Below, in pieces: positions 54,459 to 62,916 of a DNA stretch of 64,000 bases. The DNA lies in NCBI GenBank assembly GCA_963793675.1, contig CAWCBA010000002.1, positions 930,001 to 994,000 of the forward strand, written 5' to 3'. The stretch comes from RPQJ01 sp963793675. Its GTDB lineage: Bacteria; Pseudomonadota; Gammaproteobacteria; Steroidobacterales; Steroidobacteraceae. Each line of letters starts with the position of its first letter. The first letter of the stretch is position 1. The translations under genes and the position numbers were made by a program. The notes under the pieces were generated by a model. That model had not been told where the DNA came from, made no database searches, and saw nothing but the letters and a program-made list of their open reading frames with translations.

Positions 54459-55117
54459 GGGTCCCTGCCCTTGTCGGGCGTTGCCGCGGGAGCCTTTTTC
54501 GGGGGATTGATCGTGATCTGGACGCCGCCCGGATCCTTCTCGCTCGGGTTGGCCTGCACCCGCTCGCGGCCGATGTCGTAGATCAGCGTGTTGCCGTGGA
54601 TTTCGTTGTTGCCGTCGGTGAGCCAGGCATCTCCCGTCAGGCGCACGGTGGCGGCCCTGACGTCGTAATCGATGGCGGCCGCGCGTCCGCGCGCCACCTG
54701 CTGCTTTTCCTTGAGCTGCTGCTCGAACTGCGCCGGGGACCCCTTGATCGACGCGCTGGCGATCGCGTTGTTCCTGAACATCACGCGCGCCTCGCTCGAT
54801 TGCAGCTTGCCGCCGGGCACGGTGATCTTCACGTCGCCCAGCAGCCGCCACTCGGAGTTGTTGAACTCGAGCCCGGTCGCGCTCGCCTGTCGCGCCGTGA
54901 CTTCGAGCCCGCCTTGCGTGATCTTCACCTGCTTGAACAGCAGCGTATTGTTCTTGTAGTCGAAATCCGACGACGCGGCTTCGAGGTTGATCGGGAGCTC
55001 CGAGTTGCCCGCCGGCAGTCCGGTCTGCGCCTGAGCGAACGGAATCGCGCCCTGCAGCGTCACGGCGGCCAGGAGCAAGCTGCGCAGCAGGCGGCGCTTA
55101 AGGATTGAACTGGCCAT
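54455..55117 (-). CDS. lptA: Periplasmic LPS bridge protein LptA
   Basis: A 220-residue OstA-fold protein that links LptC to LptD. The signal peptide RSLLLAAVTLQGAIPFAQAQ is followed by beta-strands NLEAASSDFDYKNNTLLFKQ, EVTARQASATGLEFNNSEW and LTGDAWLTDGNNEIHGNTL (the I-x-G-x-x-L/I-x-Y-D signature). The C-terminus is proline/lysine-rich and unstructured. The start lies within the 3' end of lptC (20-nt overlap), and the end overlaps lptB. Confidence 0.9.
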   Translation of the reverse strand: MASSILKRRLLRSLLLAAVTLQGAIPFAQAQTGLPAGNSELPINLEAASSDFDYKNNTLLFKQVKITQGGLEVTARQASATGLEFNNSEWRLLGDVKITVPGGKLQSSEARVMFRNNAIASASIKGSPAQFEQQLKEKQQVARGRAAAIDYDVRAATVRLTGDAWLTDGNNEIHGNTLIYDIGRERVQANPSEKDPGGVQITINPPKKAPAATPDKGRDP

Positions 55118-55683
55118 TGACGTTTGATTCTAGCCGCAGCGTTCCCTGGTTCAAGCCGACGCGCAGGCCGCGTCCGCGCAATTGGTGGGGTCCGAAATCC
55201 ACGGTCACGGGCGCGGCGGTCTGCACTACGTTCGTGCGCGTGTCGTAAGTCAGCTCGTCCGTGCGGATGACCGCCTTGCCCTTGCTGCGCTCTGCCGCGC
55301 CGACGACGAGTACATTGCCTTCCAGCTGCAGCGACTCGTGGTCGCTCGGCATGCGTCCGCGATCCGCGGTCACGTGCCATTCGCCCTGCTGCTGGGTGCG
55401 TGTAGTCGAGTTCGAGCTGCGCGAGGTGCACGCTCTGGTCGGCGAGCTGCTGCTCGATCGACTTGGCGCGCACCACGACCCGCGGCCGGCCATCGGCGCC
55501 GAGTTCGGTGAGCCTGGCGTCATTCAGGTAATAGCCGCGTTCCTCCGCAGCCGCTGCGGACTCCGTCGCATCGTCGGGCCTGCCCGCCAGCATGTTGAAC
55601 AGCAGGGCGCCTCCGGCCACCACCGCCACCATCGTCACGATGCGCTGGATCAGGCGCCGTGTGCGGTCAGCAGCAGATCGCAT
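55098..55683 (-). CDS. lptC: LPS export protein LptC (one frameshift)
   Basis: A bitopic inner-membrane protein that passes LPS from LptBFG to LptA. The N-terminal anchor is RLIQRIVTMVAVVAGGALLF. YYLNDARLTELGADGRP and VVVRAKSIEQQLADQSVHLA then run to LELDYT. Near 55400 one extra base shifts the frame, and the expected sequel GEWHVTADRGRMPSDHESLQ, LEGNVLVV, DELTYDTRTN and LRLESNVNGQFNP follows to TAA 55098. Corrected length is about 194 residues. It overlaps kdsC by 34 nt at the start and lptA by 20 nt at the end. Essential, so the shift is probably a sequencing error. Confidence 0.9.
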
Positions 55684-56156
55684 ACTTCCCTCACGGCGCC
55701 GTGGCCGCCGGCCGAAGGCGTGGTCCAGTGGGCAGCGGCGCGCGCCGTCGGATGGGCATCCGCCACGGCAATCGCCAGGGTTGCGCGCTCGAGCAGCGGC
55801 ACGTCGGGAGTGTCGTCACCCACGCAGGCCAGCGCATCGGCGGCGACCTGCAGTTCGCGCAGGAGTTCGTCGAGCGCGACGCGCTTGTCGGCGATGCCCT
55901 GGCGCACGTGGCGAACGCCGAGTTCAGCCGCGCGGCGCGTGACCGCCGGCGAATCGCGGCCGGAAATGATGGCCACCGCGATGCCCGCCCGCTGCACGGC
56001 GACGATGCCGGAGCCATCGCGCACGTGGAAGACCTTCGTTTCCTCGCCGTGGGCCGTGAGGTGCAGGCGGCCATCGGTCAGCACGCCGTCCACGTCGAGC
56101 ACGAGCAGCCGGACCCGGCGGGCACGCTCGAGCAGGGCCGGGTCGTGCTGCGTCAC
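55650..56156 (-). CDS. kdsC: 3-deoxy-D-manno-octulosonate 8-phosphate phosphatase
   Basis: A 168-residue HAD-superfamily C0 phosphatase releasing Kdo for LPS inner core. HAD motif I is LLVLDVDGVLTDGRLHL, motif II is AIISGRDSPAV, and motifs III/IV are VALDELL and VGDDTPDVPLLER. The small size without a cap domain fits the tetrameric KdsC class. The start GTG 56156 overlaps the kdsD stop (ATGTGA context), continuing the chain of overlapping genes kdsD-kdsC-lptC-lptA-lptB. Confidence 0.93.
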   Translation of the reverse strand: MTQHDPALLERARRVRLLVLDVDGVLTDGRLHLTAHGEETKVFHVRDGSGIVAVQRAGIAVAIISGRDSPAVTRRAAELGVRHVRQGIADKRVALDELLRELQVAADALACVGDDTPDVPLLERATLAIAVADAHPTARAAAHWTTPSAGGHGAVREVCDLLLTAHGA

Positions 56157-57133
56157 ATGACACCCGCGCGCAGCAGGTCGTGGACGTTGAGGGCGCCGAC
56201 CAGCAGCCGATCGTCGTCCGACTGCACCACCGGCAAGGAGGTGATGCGGTGCGTTTCCATCAAGTGCACGGCCTCGGCCGCGAGCATGCGCGGCTCGGCG
56301 ACCTTGCACTTCGTCGTCATGACGTCCGCCATGCGCGTGGCGTGGATATCGAGTTGCCTGTCGAGCGTGCGGCGCAGGTCGCCGTCCGTGAAAATCCCGA
56401 GCACGCGGCCAGTGGCGTCCACCACGGTGGTCATGCCGAGGCCCTTGCGGCTCATCTCGAGCAGGCCGGCGCTCAGCGGCGTGTCCGGGCCGACCCGGGG
56501 CAGCTCGTCGCCCTTGCGCATGACGTCTTCGACGTGCAGCAGCAGTCGCCGGCCGAGGCTGCCGCCCGGGTGCGAGCGGGCGAAGTCCTCTTCGGTAAAG
56601 CCGCGGGCCTCGAGCACCGCGATCGCGAGTGCATCACCCATGGCGAGGGTTGCCGTCGTGCTCGCCGTCGGCGCGAGGTTGAGCGGGCAGGCTTCGGCGG
56701 GCACGCTCACGTCGAGCGTGACGGTTGCATAGCGGGCGAGGGTGGAGCCCGCGTTGCCCGTCAATGCGATCAGCGGCGCGTCGAGCCGCTTGATGACCGG
56801 CAGGATGGTCAGCAGTTCGTCCGTCTCGCCGGAGTTCGAGAGTGCGAGCACGACGTCGGCCACCGTGATCATGCCGATGTCGCCGTGGATCGCCTCGCCG
56901 GGATGCAGGAAGAATGACGGGGTGCCGGTGCTGGCCAGCGTCGAGGCGATCTTGCTGCCGATGTGGCCGGATTTCCCCATGCCGGTCACGACGACCTTGC
57001 CAGTGCAGGCCAGCACCAGCGCGCAGGCGCGGGCGAACGAGTCGTCGAGGCGGTGCTCGAGGGCGGCGACGGCTGCGGCCTCGGTGGCGAGGACACGGCG
57101 GCCGCGGGCGATCATCAGGCTCGGGTCGGTCAT
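56153..57133 (-). CDS. kdsD: D-arabinose 5-phosphate isomerase
   Basis: A 326-residue enzyme that makes arabinose 5-phosphate from ribulose 5-phosphate for Kdo synthesis. The SIS domain has VVVTGMGKSGHIGSKIASTL, STGTPSFFLHPGEAIHGDIG and LALSNSGETDELL. The tandem CBS domains (about residues 205-326) include VGIFTDGDLRRTLD-like LGIFTDGDLRRTLDRQLDIH and ITSLPVVQSDD. ATG 57133 is selected over the longer frame because it starts the family-typical N-terminus. It heads the Kdo/Lpt operon. Confidence 0.94.
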   Translation of the reverse strand: MTDPSLMIARGRRVLATEAAAVAALEHRLDDSFARACALVLACTGKVVVTGMGKSGHIGSKIASTLASTGTPSFFLHPGEAIHGDIGMITVADVVLALSNSGETDELLTILPVIKRLDAPLIALTGNAGSTLARYATVTLDVSVPAEACPLNLAPTASTTATLAMGDALAIAVLEARGFTEEDFARSHPGGSLGRRLLLHVEDVMRKGDELPRVGPDTPLSAGLLEMSRKGLGMTTVVDATGRVLGIFTDGDLRRTLDRQLDIHATRMADVMTTKCKVAEPRMLAAEAVHLMETHRITSLPVVQSDDDRLLVGALNVHDLLRAGVM

Positions 57134-57235
57134 GGCACGGGCAGGGCGGTCATGGAAGGCCAACAGTCTACAGCCTACAGCCGGCACGCCTTCTCCTTTA
57201 GACTTAAGGGCTGTTTCCGACCCGGCGAACCCACC

Positions 57236-57493
57236 ATGACGGCCGATGAAGTGACCCAATTGATCCTCGCCGGCCTGCCCGGTGCCGAGGCCCGTGTCCT
57301 GACCGACGACGATACCCATTTCGAGGCCATCGTCATCGCGACCCAGTTCGAGGGCAAGCGCTCCATCCAGCGCCACCAGCTCGTCTACGCCGGTCTGGGT
57401 GCAAAAATGGGACGCGAGGTCCATGCCCTGTCGATCCAGGCCTTCACGCCTGCCGAGTGGCAGGCCGAGCGGGGCGGCGGCGCGCTGCGCTGA
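57236..57493 (+). CDS. ibaG: BolA/IbaG family protein
   Basis: An 85-residue BolA-fold protein, a probable partner of a monothiol glutaredoxin in iron-sulfur handling. DDDTHFEAIVIATQFEGKRS contains the cluster-ligand histidine position, and RHQLVYAGLGAKMGREVHAL is the IbaG hallmark (R-H-Q-x-V-Y-x-x-L-G-x-x-M). It sits 14 nt before murA, the standard location of ibaG in gammaproteobacteria, and is divergent from kdsD. Confidence 0.9.
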   Translation: MTADEVTQLILAGLPGAEARVLTDDDTHFEAIVIATQFEGKRSIQRHQLVYAGLGAKMGREVHALSIQAFTPAEWQAERGGGALR

Positions 57494-57507
57494 CCAGGAG
57501 CCGATCC

Positions 57508-58779
57508 GTGGACAAATTGCAGATTCGGGGCGGCGTGCCGCTGGACGGCGAAGTTCGCATCTCGGGCGCCAAGAACGCTGCCCTGCCGATCCTGGCGGGG
57601 GCGCTGCTCGCGGACTCGCCGGTCACGATCAGCAATGTGCCGCATCTCAAAGACGTCACCACCATGATCGAGCTGCTCGGCCGCATGGGCGCGAGCGTGA
57701 CCGTCGACGAGCGGATGCGCGTCGAGGTCGACCCCACCACGACCAACGAGACCGCCGCCCCGTACGAACTCGTCAAGACCATGCGCGCGGCGATCCTCGT
57801 GCTTGGCCCGCTGGTCGCGAGATACGGCCGCGCCGACGTTTCGCTGCCGGGCGGCTGCGCCATCGGCGCGCGTCCGGTCAACATCCACGTGGCCGGCCTG
57901 CAAGCCATGGGCGCGGAGGTCCACATCGAGAACGGCTATATCCGGGCCCGCGCCGGGCGCTTGCAGGGTGCGCGGATCGTCATGGACACGGTCACCGTCA
58001 CCGGCACCGAGAACCTGATGATGGCCGCGTGCCTGGCCGAAGGGCAGACGATTCTCGAGAACGCGGCGCGCGAACCGGAAATCGTGGACCTGGCCCAGTT
58101 CCTGATCGCGATGGGCGCGAAGATCACCGGGCACGGCACCGATACCATCCTGGTCGAGGGCGTCGAACGCATGCACGGCACGCACTACGAGGTGCTGCCG
58201 GACCGCATCGAGGCTGGCACGTACCTGGTGGCCGGCGCGATCACGGGCGGCAGGGTCCGTGCGCGCAATGCCCGGGCCGAGCACCTGGACGCGGTGCTGG
58301 GCAAGCTGATCGAAGCCGGCGCGGAAGTGATTCGTGGCCAGGGTTTTGTCGAGGTGAACATGCATGGCCGCCAGCCCAGGGCGGTCGACATCCGGACTGC
58401 GCCGCACCCGGGGTTTCCGACCGACATGCAGGCCCAGTTCGCGGCCCTGAACACCGTCGCGGACGGGGTCGGCACCATCGTGGAGACCATTTTCGAGAAC
58501 AGGTTCATGCACCTGCTGGAAATGCGGCGCATGGGCGCCGAAATCCGGCTCGAAGGCAACACGGCGATCATCAAGGGCGTGCCGAAGCTGACCGCCGCGC
58601 CGGTCATGGCCACCGACCTGCGCGCCTCGGCCAGCCTCGTCATCGCGGGGCTGGTGGCCGAGGGCACCACGGACGTCGAGCGCATCTACCATATCGACCG
58701 TGGGTACGAATGCATCGAGGAAAAGCTGGCAGGCCTGGGCGCACAGATTCGGCGCATGAATGACCGGGCCAGGGGTTAG
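57508..58779 (+). CDS. murA: UDP-N-acetylglucosamine 1-carboxyvinyltransferase
   Basis: A 423-residue first committed enzyme of peptidoglycan synthesis. LDGEVRISGAKNAALPILAG is the conserved start. The catalytic loop LPGGCAIGARPVNIH keeps the PEP-reactive cysteine (near residue 117), so it should be fosfomycin-sensitive in type. RIEAGTYLVAGAITGG and RGYECIEEKLAGLGA complete the fold. The start is GTG 57508 with CAGGAG upstream. The TAG stop (58777-58779) is embedded in the first TTAGGGG unit of the following hairpin. Confidence 0.96.
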   Translation: MDKLQIRGGVPLDGEVRISGAKNAALPILAGALLADSPVTISNVPHLKDVTTMIELLGRMGASVTVDERMRVEVDPTTTNETAAPYELVKTMRAAILVLGPLVARYGRADVSLPGGCAIGARPVNIHVAGLQAMGAEVHIENGYIRARAGRLQGARIVMDTVTVTGTENLMMAACLAEGQTILENAAREPEIVDLAQFLIAMGAKITGHGTDTILVEGVERMHGTHYEVLPDRIEAGTYLVAGAITGGRVRARNARAEHLDAVLGKLIEAGAEVIRGQGFVEVNMHGRQPRAVDIRTAPHPGFPTDMQAQFAALNTVADGVGTIVETIFENRFMHLLEMRRMGAEIRLEGNTAIIKGVPKLTAAPVMATDLRASASLVIAGLVAEGTTDVERIYHIDRGYECIEEKLAGLGAQIRRMNDRARG

Positions 58780-58887
58780 GGGTTAGGGGTTAGGCGGTTA
58801 GGGGATAGTTGGAGGTGCAGGCGAATCGGATGCCGCAACCTTTCCTCAGACTAACCCCTAACCCCTAACCCCTATCCCCTAACCCCT
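58775..58887 (+). repeat. (TTAGGGG)n mirror hairpin after murA
   Basis: The left arm, with TTAGGGG units and a GGCGG variant, starts at the murA stop and runs to GGGGATAGTTGGAGG. The loop contains GGTGCAGGCGAATCGGATGC. The right arm from 58846 is CAGACTAA followed by CCCCTAA and CCCCTATCCCCTAA units to about 58887. It is the same architecture, unit and loop start (GGAGGTGCAGG) as the hairpin at 42453, so the two are copies of one element. A TATAAT follows 6 nt later. Confidence 0.85.
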
Positions 58888-58893
58888 TTTGGC

Positions 58894-58899
58894 TATAAT
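58894..58899 (+). promoter_or_regulatory. -10 box of the petABC promoter
   Basis: A perfect TATAAT, 38 nt before the petA ATG and directly behind the TTAGGGG hairpin. The region where a -35 should lie is within the repeat's C-rich arm and has no good TTGACA match. Confidence 0.55.
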
Positions 58900-58937
58900 G
58901 CGCTGCTGCCCCCCGGGGATCGTGAGGAGAGAGCTGG

Positions 58938-59528
58938 ATGACCGAAGAAGTCGATGCGGGCAGGCGCCATTTCCTGACCGTCGCCACCGTCGCCACCGGC
59001 GCCGTAGGCGCTGCGTTCGTCGCCGTGCCGTTCCTTGCCTCCTGGAAACCAAGCGCCCGCGCGAAGGCCATGGGTGCTCCGGTGGAAGTGGACATCAGCA
59101 AGCTCGAGCCGGGCGCGATGCTCAAGATCGAATGGCGCGGCAAGGCTGTCTACGTCGTGCACCGCACGCCGCAGATGCTGGCCCAGCTCGACGGCGTCAC
59201 CGCGAGACTGCGCGATCCGGATTCGGACGAGTCGGATCAGCCCACGTTTGCCAAGAACGCAGCCCGCGCCATCAAGCCCGAGTACCTGGTGCTGGTCGGC
59301 GTGTGCACGCACCTCGGTTGCGCGCCGCTCGACAAGTTCTCGCCCGGTGACGTGACTGTCTCCGCGGACTGGCCGGGCGGCTTCTTCTGCCCGTGCCACG
59401 GCTCCAAGTTCGACATCTCCGGCCGCGTCTTCAAGGACGTGCCGGCGCCGCTCAACCTGCCCGTGCCGCCCTATCAGTTCGTGACCGACACCCGCATCCT
59501 GATCGGCGCCGAGAAGGGGAACGCGTGA
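58938..59528 (+). CDS. petA: Ubiquinol-cytochrome c reductase, Rieske iron-sulfur subunit
   Basis: A 196-residue bc1 subunit carrying the 2Fe-2S centre. The twin-arginine N-terminus (AGRRHFLTVATVATGAVGAA) forms its single membrane anchor and marks Tat export of the folded protein. Cluster ligands are in VCTHLGCAP and FFCPCHGSKFD (C-T-H-L-G-C and C-P-C-H-G-S), followed by the proline loop VPAPLNLPVPPY. It is first in petABC; its TGA overlaps the petB ATG by one base. Confidence 0.96.
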   Translation: MTEEVDAGRRHFLTVATVATGAVGAAFVAVPFLASWKPSARAKAMGAPVEVDISKLEPGAMLKIEWRGKAVYVVHRTPQMLAQLDGVTARLRDPDSDESDQPTFAKNAARAIKPEYLVLVGVCTHLGCAPLDKFSPGDVTVSADWPGGFFCPCHGSKFDISGRVFKDVPAPLNLPVPPYQFVTDTRILIGAEKGNA

Positions 59529-60796
59529 TGAGCACATCCTCCGACAAGCTTGCGGCCGGGTCGGGCAGCGGACGCCTCGCTTCGCTGACTGCGTGGATCG
59601 ACGACCGCTTTCCGTTGACGGCCCTGTGGAAATCGCAGGTGTCCGAGTACTACGCGCCGAAGAACATGAACTTCTGGTACTACTTCGGCTCGCTGGCCCT
59701 GGTCGTGCTGGTGATCCAGATCCTCTCGGGCCTGTTCCTGACGATGAACTACAAGCCGTCGTCCGCCGACGCCTTCGGTTCCGTCGAATACATCATGCGC
59801 GACGTGGAGTGGGGCTGGCTGATCCGCTACATCCACTCGACCGGCGCCTCGGCGTTCTTCATCGTCGTCTACCTGCACATGTTCCGCGCGCTGCTGTACG
59901 GGTCGTACCAGAAGCCGCGCGAGCTGCTGTGGATCTTCGGCATGCTGATCTACTTCGCGCTGATGGCCGAGGGCTTCTTCGGCTATCTCCTCCCCTGGGG
60001 CAACATGTCCTACTGGGGCGCGCAGGTGATCGTGTCGCTGTTCGGCGCCATCCCGGTGATCGGCGATTCGCTCACGGAATGGATCCGCGGCGACTTCTAC
60101 ATCTCCGACGTCACGCTGAACCGCTTCTTCGCATTGCACGTGGTCGCGATCCCGTTCGCGCTCGTGTTCCTCGTGATCGCGCATTTGATGGCGCTGCACG
60201 AAGTGGGTTCCAATAACCCGGACGGCGTCGAGATCAAGAAGGTCAAGGGCCCGGACGGCATCCCGCTGGACGGGATCGCGTTCCACCCGTATTACACGGT
60301 CAAGGACATGGTCGGTCTCGGGGTCTTCCTGATCCTGTTCGCGCTGATCGTGTTCTTCGCGCCGACCATGGGCGGGTATTTCCTGGAGAACGCCAACTTC
60401 GATCCCGCGAACGCGCTGCAGACGCCGCCGCACATCGCGCCGGTGTGGTACTTCACGCCGTTCTACGCAATCCTGCGCGCCGTCCCGAGCAAGCCGCTCG
60501 GCGCTGCGCTGATGGGCGTCGCCGTCGTGTTGTTCGTGTTCCTGCCCTGGCTCGACCGGGGCAAGGTGAAGTCGATCCGCTACCGCGGGCCGCTCTTCAA
60601 GTTCTTCCTGATCTCGTTCGCGATCAGCTTCCTGGCGCTGGGCTATCTCGGCCTGCAGCCGCCGACGCCTGCCTTCACCCTGGCGTCGCGCGTGTTCGCG
60701 GCCGTGTATTTCGCGTTCTTCCTGCTGATGCCGTGGTACACGAGCATCGACAAGACCAAGCCCGTGCCGACGAGGGTCACCTACCATGCGCATTGA
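59528..60796 (+). CDS. petB: Cytochrome b of the bc1 complex
   Basis: A 422-residue membrane subunit binding both b hemes and the quinol sites. There are about eight helices. Heme ligands lie in RYIHSTGASAFFIVVYLHMF and FALHVVAIPFALVFLVIAHL. The Qo-site motif PEWY appears here as PVWYFTPFYAILRA (within IAPVWYFTPFY), a variant. GYLLPWGNMSYWGAQV is the canonical cd-helix region. The C-terminus carries the long b/c1 operon form with extra helices. It overlaps petC by 11 nt. Confidence 0.95.
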   Translation: MSTSSDKLAAGSGSGRLASLTAWIDDRFPLTALWKSQVSEYYAPKNMNFWYYFGSLALVVLVIQILSGLFLTMNYKPSSADAFGSVEYIMRDVEWGWLIRYIHSTGASAFFIVVYLHMFRALLYGSYQKPRELLWIFGMLIYFALMAEGFFGYLLPWGNMSYWGAQVIVSLFGAIPVIGDSLTEWIRGDFYISDVTLNRFFALHVVAIPFALVFLVIAHLMALHEVGSNNPDGVEIKKVKGPDGIPLDGIAFHPYYTVKDMVGLGVFLILFALIVFFAPTMGGYFLENANFDPANALQTPPHIAPVWYFTPFYAILRAVPSKPLGAALMGVAVVLFVFLPWLDRGKVKSIRYRGPLFKFFLISFAISFLALGYLGLQPPTPAFTLASRVFAAVYFAFFLLMPWYTSIDKTKPVPTRVTYHAH

Positions 60797-61547
60797 TCGC
60801 CACAAGCAGAAGGTCCTCGCGTGCATCGCGGCGCTGGTCGCGCTGCCCGCCGTGAGCCTGGCCTCGGGTGGTGAAGCCCACGTCGAGAAGGCGAACAACG
60901 ACATCCACAACCAGGCGTCGTTGCAGCGGGGCGCGAGGAATTTCGTCAACTACTGCATGGGCTGTCACTCGGCCAAGTACGTGCGCTACAACCGCGTGGC
61001 CGCCGACATCGGCCTGACCGAAAAGCAGATGACGGACAACCTGCTGTTCTCGGGTGATTCGCCGCATGCGACGATGACCAACGGCCTGCACGCGGACGAC
61101 GGCAAGCAGTGGTTCGGCGTGGCGCCGCCGGACCTGTCGTTGATCGCCCGCAGCAAGGGGCCGGATTACGTCTACACGTTCCTGAAGTCGTTCTACGCCG
61201 ACCCGGCCAAGGGCACCGGCGTGAACAACCTGTCGCTGCCGGGCACGGCGATGCCGCACGTGCTGTGGGAGCTGCAAGGCACGCAGGAAGCCGTCTGGGA
61301 GGGCCACACGGACGCGCAAGGCAACGTGCAGAAGCAATTCAAGGAATTCAAGCTGGCCAATCCTGGCAAGCTGACCCCTGAGGAATACGACGCGTTCGTT
61401 CGTGATACCGTCAACTTCCTCGACTACATCGGTGAGCCGGTACAGGCCAGGCGCCAGGCGCTGGGCTACTGGGTCATTGCTTTCTTGGTGTTCTTCACGC
61501 TGCTTGCGTACGCGCTCAAGAAGGAATACTGGAAGGACGTGAAATAA
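60786..61547 (+). CDS. petC: Cytochrome c1 of the bc1 complex
   Basis: A 253-residue c-type cytochrome that hands electrons to a soluble cytochrome c. The signal peptide VLACIAALVALPAVSLASGG precedes the heme site NYCMGCHSAKYVRYN (C-x2-C-H). The sixth-ligand methionine is probably in PGTAMPHVLWEL. The C-terminal anchor is LGYWVIAFLVFFTLLAYALK. The start overlaps petB by 11 nt, consistent with translational coupling. Confidence 0.95.
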   Translation: MRIDRHKQKVLACIAALVALPAVSLASGGEAHVEKANNDIHNQASLQRGARNFVNYCMGCHSAKYVRYNRVAADIGLTEKQMTDNLLFSGDSPHATMTNGLHADDGKQWFGVAPPDLSLIARSKGPDYVYTFLKSFYADPAKGTGVNNLSLPGTAMPHVLWELQGTQEAVWEGHTDAQGNVQKQFKEFKLANPGKLTPEEYDAFVRDTVNFLDYIGEPVQARRQALGYWVIAFLVFFTLLAYALKKEYWKDVK

Positions 61548-61582
61548 GCCGGCTGAGGCCGGCGCGGTCCCCATCGTCTCCT

Positions 61583-61609
61583 GCGTGGTGCCTCATCGGG
61601 GCGCCACGC
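61583..61609 (+). terminator. Hairpin downstream of petC
   Basis: GCGTGGTGCC (61583-61592) pairs with GGCGCCACGC (61600-61609), with one G-T wobble. A smaller GCCGGC hairpin (61548-61563) directly follows the petC stop. Together they probably end or attenuate the petABC transcript. No long T-run is present. Confidence 0.4.
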
Positions 61610-61692
61610 GGAGCGGACGGGGAACTGCAGCCATCGCCGAGCGCGCAGCCTGCCGCGGTGGTTCGTGCTGCTGGACAAGGAGACTCCTCAGC

Positions 61693-62331
61693 ATGATGAC
61701 GCTCTATTCACGCGCAGTGGACGCGCGCTGCCACCGTGTCCGCCTCGTGCTGGCCGAGAAAGCCCTCGCGACACGCATCGTCGAGACCGACCTCGTGCGC
61801 CCGCCCGAGGACCTGATCGACCTCAATCCCTACCAGACCGTGCCGACGCTGGTGGACCGCGACGTCGTGGTCTACGAGCCTGGCATCATCTGCGAGTACA
61901 TCGACGAGCGCTTCCCGCACCCCTCGATGTCGTCGACGGATCCCGGCGCACGTGCGCACGCACGGCTCGCGCTGCGCCGCATAGAGCAGGAGTGGTACGC
62001 GGTGGCGGACGCGCTCGAACCTGGATCGGGGGCCGACCGTCGGGACAAGGAACGTGCACGCAAGATGCTGACCGAAAGCATCCTGGCGTCGGAGCCGCTG
62101 TTCCGCATGCGACCGTGGTTCCTGTCGGACCAGTTCTCCCAGCTCGACGCAGCGGTCGCCCCGATCCTGTGGCGCCTGTCCCGGTGGGATGTCGATGCAA
62201 CGGCGATCACGGCGGCCGCTCCGGCAGTCGACAAGTACGCGACGAAGGTCTTTTCCCGCCCAGCTTTCCAGCGCAGCCTCAGCGAAGCGGAACGCGACAT
62301 GCGCAATCCGCCGTCGTCGACGCGTCGCTGA
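61693..62331 (+). CDS. sspA: Stringent starvation protein A (glutathione S-transferase fold)
   Basis: A 212-residue RNA-polymerase-associated protein. The N-terminal thioredoxin-like domain opens MTLYSRAVDARCHRVRLVLAEKAL with LNPYQTVPTLVDRDVVVYEP and IICEYIDERFPHPSM. A helical GST C-domain follows. Catalytic GSH residues are not conserved, as in SspA. ATG 61693 (followed by a second ATG) is used. The neighbours petABC upstream and sspB downstream are the standard arrangement. Confidence 0.92.
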   Translation: MMTLYSRAVDARCHRVRLVLAEKALATRIVETDLVRPPEDLIDLNPYQTVPTLVDRDVVVYEPGIICEYIDERFPHPSMSSTDPGARAHARLALRRIEQEWYAVADALEPGSGADRRDKERARKMLTESILASEPLFRMRPWFLSDQFSQLDAAVAPILWRLSRWDVDATAITAAAPAVDKYATKVFSRPAFQRSLSEAERDMRNPPSSTRR

Positions 62332-62440
62332 GGCACGGGCGACCCTTGATTCAGCGCCTTGGTCGCACGCCTCGCGGCATACTGGCACAGTGACGACGGG
62401 CAGCAGCACACCCCCGGTTCCCCCTGCGTCCGGACCGCCG

Positions 62441-62878
62441 ATGAAGGCGCGCCGGCCGTATCTGCTGCGCGCCATCCATGAGTGGATCTCCGACAGCCTC
62501 TGTACGCCCCATCTCGTCGTCGACGCCAACGCCACCGGCGTCGAAGTGCCGCGGCAGTACGTCAAGGACGGCAAGATCGTGCTGAACGTGAGCTGGAGCG
62601 CGACCGCGAACCTGCGTCTCGGCAACGAAGAAGTGAGTTTCAGCGGACGTTTCGGCGGGGCCAGCATGTCGGTGCGCGTGCCGATCATCGCGGTGCTCGC
62701 GATCTACGCGCGCGAAACCGGGCAAGGCATGATCTTCGCGGAAGACGACGCGGGTCCGCCGTCGCCGCCGCCGACGGGCGACACCGCTGGTGCGCCGGGT
62801 ACCCCGGGCGACGATCCGGGCCCCAGGCCGAGTTCACCGACGGACAGTCGGCGCGCGCGGTTCAAGGTCGTCAAATAG
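62441..62878 (+). CDS. sspB: ClpXP specificity-enhancing factor SspB
   Basis: A 145-residue adaptor that binds ssrA-tagged proteins and delivers them to ClpXP. RRPYLLRAIHEWISDSLCTP is the family opening. HLVVDANATGVEVPRQYVKD and LGNEEVSFSGRFGGASMSV form the tag-binding fold. A proline/glycine-rich tether leads to the ClpX-binding tail RRARFKVVK. GTG 62390 would add 17 residues; ATG 62441 matches family starts. Confidence 0.92.
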   Translation: MKARRPYLLRAIHEWISDSLCTPHLVVDANATGVEVPRQYVKDGKIVLNVSWSATANLRLGNEEVSFSGRFGGASMSVRVPIIAVLAIYARETGQGMIFAEDDAGPPSPPPTGDTAGAPGTPGDDPGPRPSSPTDSRRARFKVVK

Positions 62879-62916
62879 CGGCGACCGTCTGGCGCGGTCA
62901 TACACGAAGTCGACCG

